Source: an uncultured Paracoccaceae bacterium
Lineage (GTDB): Bacteria > Pseudomonadota > Alphaproteobacteria > Rhodobacterales > Rhodobacteraceae
Reading direction: 5' to 3'
NCBI GenBank assembly: GCA_947489325.1
Contig: CANLDA010000006.1
Span: 62,001 to 126,000 of the forward strand
Length of the DNA stretch: 64,000 nt
Part shown: positions 61,782 to 64,000 of the stretch, one piece after another
Position numbering within the stretch: the stretch's first letter is position 1
Layout: each line of letters begins with the position of its first letter
Notes under the pieces: generated by a model
What the model was told of the DNA's origin: nothing
Databases searched by the model: none
Seen by the model: only the letters and a program-made list of their open reading frames with translations
Program-made: the position numbers and the translations under genes

Positions 61782-62465
61782 ATGAAAATTCTTGTGATCA
61801 ACCCCAATACCACCGGGTCAATGACTGATAAAATCGCGGCTGCCGCGCGTCGTGTTGCGCGTCCAGATACAGAGATCATCGCCACAAATTCACAATCGGG
61901 TCCCGCCAGCATTCAAGGATATCTAGATGTGGCGATGTGCCTGCCCGGTTTGCTGGATGAGGCGCAGCGCCACAAGGATTTCGACGCCATCGTAGTAGGA
62001 TGTTTTGATGACACTGGCGTGGATGCACTGCGGTGTGTCGTGGACACGCCCGTTATTGGCATCGGCGAGGCCGCGTATCATGCGGCCGCGATGATCAGCA
62101 GCAAATTCAGCGTTGTGACAACGCTGTCGCGATCCGTTGCAGGGCTTGAGGCCAATTTGATGCGATATGGGTTGGATCGACGGTGTGGGCGGGTACGAGC
62201 AAGTGATATTCCAGTTTTGAAGTTGGAAGAGGGCGACCCGGCAACCATCGACATCATTCGCGATCAAATCAGCCAAGCAATTCTATATGACGGCGCCGAG
62301 GCGATTGTTCTTGGGTGTGCAGGGATGACCGATTTGATGAACACATTGTCCGACGAATTTGGATTGCCCATTATCGATGGGGTGACCTGCGGTGTCACGA
62401 TGGCAGAGGCCATGGTGGCAAGCGGTCTTAAAACTTCCAAAAAGAACACCTACTCCTTGGGATGA
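61782..62465 (+). CDS. Asp/Glu/hydantoin racemase family protein
   Basis: The 227-residue protein starts KILVINPNTTGSMTDKIA, the opening of the hydantoin/allantoin racemase and aspartate racemase superfamily. It has the two catalytic cysteines in IVVGCFDDTGVDALR (C74) and AIVLGCAGM (C178-region), each near the conserved position. It is the last gene of the importer operon (spacing three bases), which ties racemisation to the imported compound. Hydantoin, allantoin or an amino-acid derivative are candidates; no hydantoinase is visible. Its 3' end overlaps the convergent CoA-transferase gene by 16 bp. Confidence 0.82.
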   Translation: MKILVINPNTTGSMTDKIAAAARRVARPDTEIIATNSQSGPASIQGYLDVAMCLPGLLDEAQRHKDFDAIVVGCFDDTGVDALRCVVDTPVIGIGEAAYHAAAMISSKFSVVTTLSRSVAGLEANLMRYGLDRRCGRVRASDIPVLKLEEGDPATIDIIRDQISQAILYDGAEAIVLGCAGMTDLMNTLSDEFGLPIIDGVTCGVTMAEAMVASGLKTSKKNTYSLG

Positions 62466-63541
62466 GCCCAAAGTTCGCGTAAAATATCAGCGCGATCTGC
62501 ATCCCGAGATGTTGATGCATTGATCGGGGCGCAATGCCCATCAAATCGTGGTGCTGGGGCGGGTTGCAATGTGTCGCCGGGCATTTGCCAGATTTGGCGC
62601 GCCGCCATATGCGGATCATGCGCGGCCTCTGAGGGGGGATAAACCGCCGCCACGCAGGCATCGCTGTTTTCGAACAGTTTGATCCAATGTGCACGGGTCT
62701 TGTTGGCAAAGATTTCTGTCAGACGAAGGGTCAAGTGGGGCCATGAAGATGCATCGAACTGTTCTTGAAACTCTGGATCATCTGACAAATCCAGTCGCTC
62801 CAGAAACAGCGCGTAAAATTTTGGCTCTAGACATTGCACGGTCATAAATCCTCCGTCTGCACAGCGGTAACTGCGTGACCAGTGGGGGCCGTCCAGCAGG
62901 CTTTGACCGCGGTTTGCGGTAAATTGACCAGCCTGTTGAATGGCCATCAGAAGGCTCATCATGTGGGCTGATCCATCTACTATGGCGGCGTCTACCACAG
63001 TGCCTTTGCCAGTGCTGCGCGCGTTGAGAACTCCCGCCAACATACCAATCACCAAATAAAGCGCCCCTCCGCCAATATCGCCAACCAATGTGGCAGGGGT
63101 AAGGGGGGTGGTGTCAGGATCTGAAGCATACCAAAGCGCGCCAGAGGTGGCGATATAGTTCAGATCATGTCCGGCCATCTGTGACTTTGGGCCTGTTTGA
63201 CCCCATCCTGTCATGCGTCCGTAAACCAGTTTGGGGTTTTCGACCTGACACTTCTGAGGCCCAAGACCCAGACGTTCCATCACACCCGGTCGAAACCCTT
63301 CGATCAGACCATCAGCCGTGGCAATCAACGCGCGTGCGATTTTCAAATCATCCGAGTCTTTAAGGTCCAGAGAAATCGATCGCTTTCCTCGATCTAACAG
63401 ACTTGCATCACCAGTGACGCTTCCAGATGACTCTTTGCGATGAATGGTGATCACATCGGCCCCAAGATCTGCCAATGTCATCGCTGCAAAGGGGGCAGGG
63501 CCAAGCCCCTCGATTTCAACTATCCGGATACCGTTCAGCAT
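62450..63541 (-). CDS. CaiB/BaiF family CoA-transferase or alpha-methylacyl-CoA racemase
   Basis: The 363-residue protein has the family III CoA-transferase opening LNGIRIVEIEGLGPAPFAAMTLADLGADVITIHR. It continues with RGKRSISLDLK, VENPKLVYGRMTGWGQTGPKSQMAGHDLNYIATSGAL (about 113-149, with an Asp at the active position), and GKGTVVDAAIVDGSAHMMS. The sequence resembles alpha-methylacyl-CoA racemase (Amacr/MCR) more than CaiB. AGGAG six bases upstream selects the ATG at 63541. It overlaps the racemase gene tail to tail and is divergent from a GlxA-type regulator. Confidence 0.85.
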   Translation of the reverse strand: MLNGIRIVEIEGLGPAPFAAMTLADLGADVITIHRKESSGSVTGDASLLDRGKRSISLDLKDSDDLKIARALIATADGLIEGFRPGVMERLGLGPQKCQVENPKLVYGRMTGWGQTGPKSQMAGHDLNYIATSGALWYASDPDTTPLTPATLVGDIGGGALYLVIGMLAGVLNARSTGKGTVVDAAIVDGSAHMMSLLMAIQQAGQFTANRGQSLLDGPHWSRSYRCADGGFMTVQCLEPKFYALFLERLDLSDDPEFQEQFDASSWPHLTLRLTEIFANKTRAHWIKLFENSDACVAAVYPPSEAAHDPHMAARQIWQMPGDTLQPAPAPRFDGHCAPINASTSRDADRADILRELWAHPKE

Positions 63542-63691
63542 GGGGTGCTCCTGTATTGTGTGATCCAGAATAAGGGCTGCCTGATCTTGTGCCACTGAAA
63601 CGTTACGCCATTTGGGATATGCGCTATACCTTGCGCCTTGATCCTGCGCCCTGTTACAAGACCTGACACCGACAATTATCGGAGAAAGCCC

Positions 63692-64000
63692 ATGCGGGAA
63701 GGTCTTGTGCCACATGGGGTGGCGCATATTCCCTTAGACGAGCAACACGACCCTGTACATGTGGCGTTTGTTCTGTTGCCCAATATGTCGATGCTGGCCT
63801 TTAGTGCTGCGATCGAGCCGCTGCGCGTGGCCAATCAACTGACTGGGCAGGTGCTGTTTCGTTGGACTGCAATGTCAGAAGATGGCGGACCTGTGGCCTG
63901 TTCCAACGGGCTTGAGATAAACGTGGATTGTGCGCTGGAAGAGACGGATGCCGGGGCCTATGTGTTTGTGTGTTCTGGAGTGCAGCCCGAAAAGGCGACG
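63692..64000 (+). CDS. GlxA-family transcriptional regulator, N-terminal part (runs off the window)
   Basis: From ATG 63692, with GGAG about seven bases upstream, an open frame runs to the right edge without a stop (103 codons visible). The sequence (VHVAFVLLPNMSMLAFSAAIEPLRVANQLTG, then FRWTAMSEDGGPVACSNGLEI) is the start of the DJ-1/PfpI-like domain of GlxA/AraC-type regulators, common in Rhodobacterales for amino acid or choline catabolism. The C-terminal AraC helix-turn-helix must lie outside the window. It diverges from the CoA-transferase gene. Confidence 0.8.
   Translation, partial: MREGLVPHGVAHIPLDEQHDPVHVAFVLLPNMSMLAFSAAIEPLRVANQLTGQVLFRWTAMSEDGGPVACSNGLEINVDCALEETDAGAYVFVCSGVQPEKAT

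Noticed and set aside
1-64000. tRNA genes, CRISPR arrays, IS elements, phage genes, integrases
   Set aside because: Looked for on both strands; no cloverleaf-type sequence, repeat-spacer array, transposase motif or phage structural gene was seen.

Overview
This 64 kb window is ordinary chromosome of an alphaproteobacterium, most likely a marine member of the Rhodobacterales (Roseobacter group). The grounds are an FnrL/hemN/cbb3-oxidase neighbourhood with FNR boxes, a membrane-anchored cytochrome c of the c_y type, COQ9 divergent from rpsU, a DUF1013 protein, dnaX-ybaB-recR, a small-type alphaproteobacterial SRP RNA, a CcoS/FnrL repertoire and a GlxA-type regulator. I see no phage, IS element, integrase, CRISPR array or tRNA gene. 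Almost all of the window is coding, with short gaps and many tail-to-tail hairpin terminators.

Layout. 1-11.4 kb: the end of an esterase, a secreted cupin, an arginine-deiminase-fold enzyme, aqpZ, pheT, ytoQ, two mechanosensitive channels (mscL and an MscS type), alanine dehydrogenase divergent from an Lrp-type regulator, an unnamed membrane protein, a YghU-type GST and a four-helix membrane protein. 11.4-25.2 kb: rpsU/COQ9, a quinone oxidoreductase, an RNase T2 plus small membrane protein pair, a DUF1013 regulator with a structured leader, dnaX-ybaB-recR, a YpfJ metallopeptidase coupled to a CX5R phosphatase, SRP RNA (ffs) abutting a CpdB-like phosphoesterase, nudC, an SRPBCC protein, pheA and cytochrome c_y. 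25.3-31.1 kb: the yejABEF peptide ABC importer. 31.1-46.4 kb: a microaerobic respiration island comprising hemN, fnrL, a P460-type cytochrome with a LysR regulator, an ABC exporter half without ATPase, a universal stress protein, ccoNOQP, a short interruption (FNR box, candidate sRNA, 57-codon gene, LysR gene) and ccoGHIS. 46.4-56.2 kb: a FAH-family hydrolase, a D,D-carboxypeptidase with SPOR domain, a HAD phosphatase, clpS, an RsmC-like methyltransferase, an SDR lacking its catalytic lysine, hemF, and divergent hemC/hemE. 56.2-64 kb: a GntR/FCD regulator facing a five-gene HAAT-type ABC importer plus an Asp/Glu/hydantoin-type racemase, then a CoA-transferase and the start of a GlxA/AraC regulator.

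How the parts fit. The central island reads as one oxygen-responsive programme. FnrL shares an FNR-type site with hemN, and near-consensus FNR boxes precede the usp/ccoN divergent promoter and ccoG. A fourth perfect box lies just after the ccoP terminator, where the only plausible target is a short non-coding transcript ending at a hairpin. Heme supply genes (hemN, hemF, hemC, hemE) and cytochrome c_y are all in the same 31 kb and would support cbb3 assembly.

No wholly new multi-gene system stands out. The most interesting leads are the putative FNR-driven small RNA and the 57-residue gene between the two cco operons, the orphan ABC transmembrane half, the SDR with a lost catalytic lysine, the Glu-to-Gln change in the RNase T2 active-site motif, the ffs/cpdB junction, and the tandem palindromes in front of the HAAT importer. 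All functions are read from recognised motifs without database searches.
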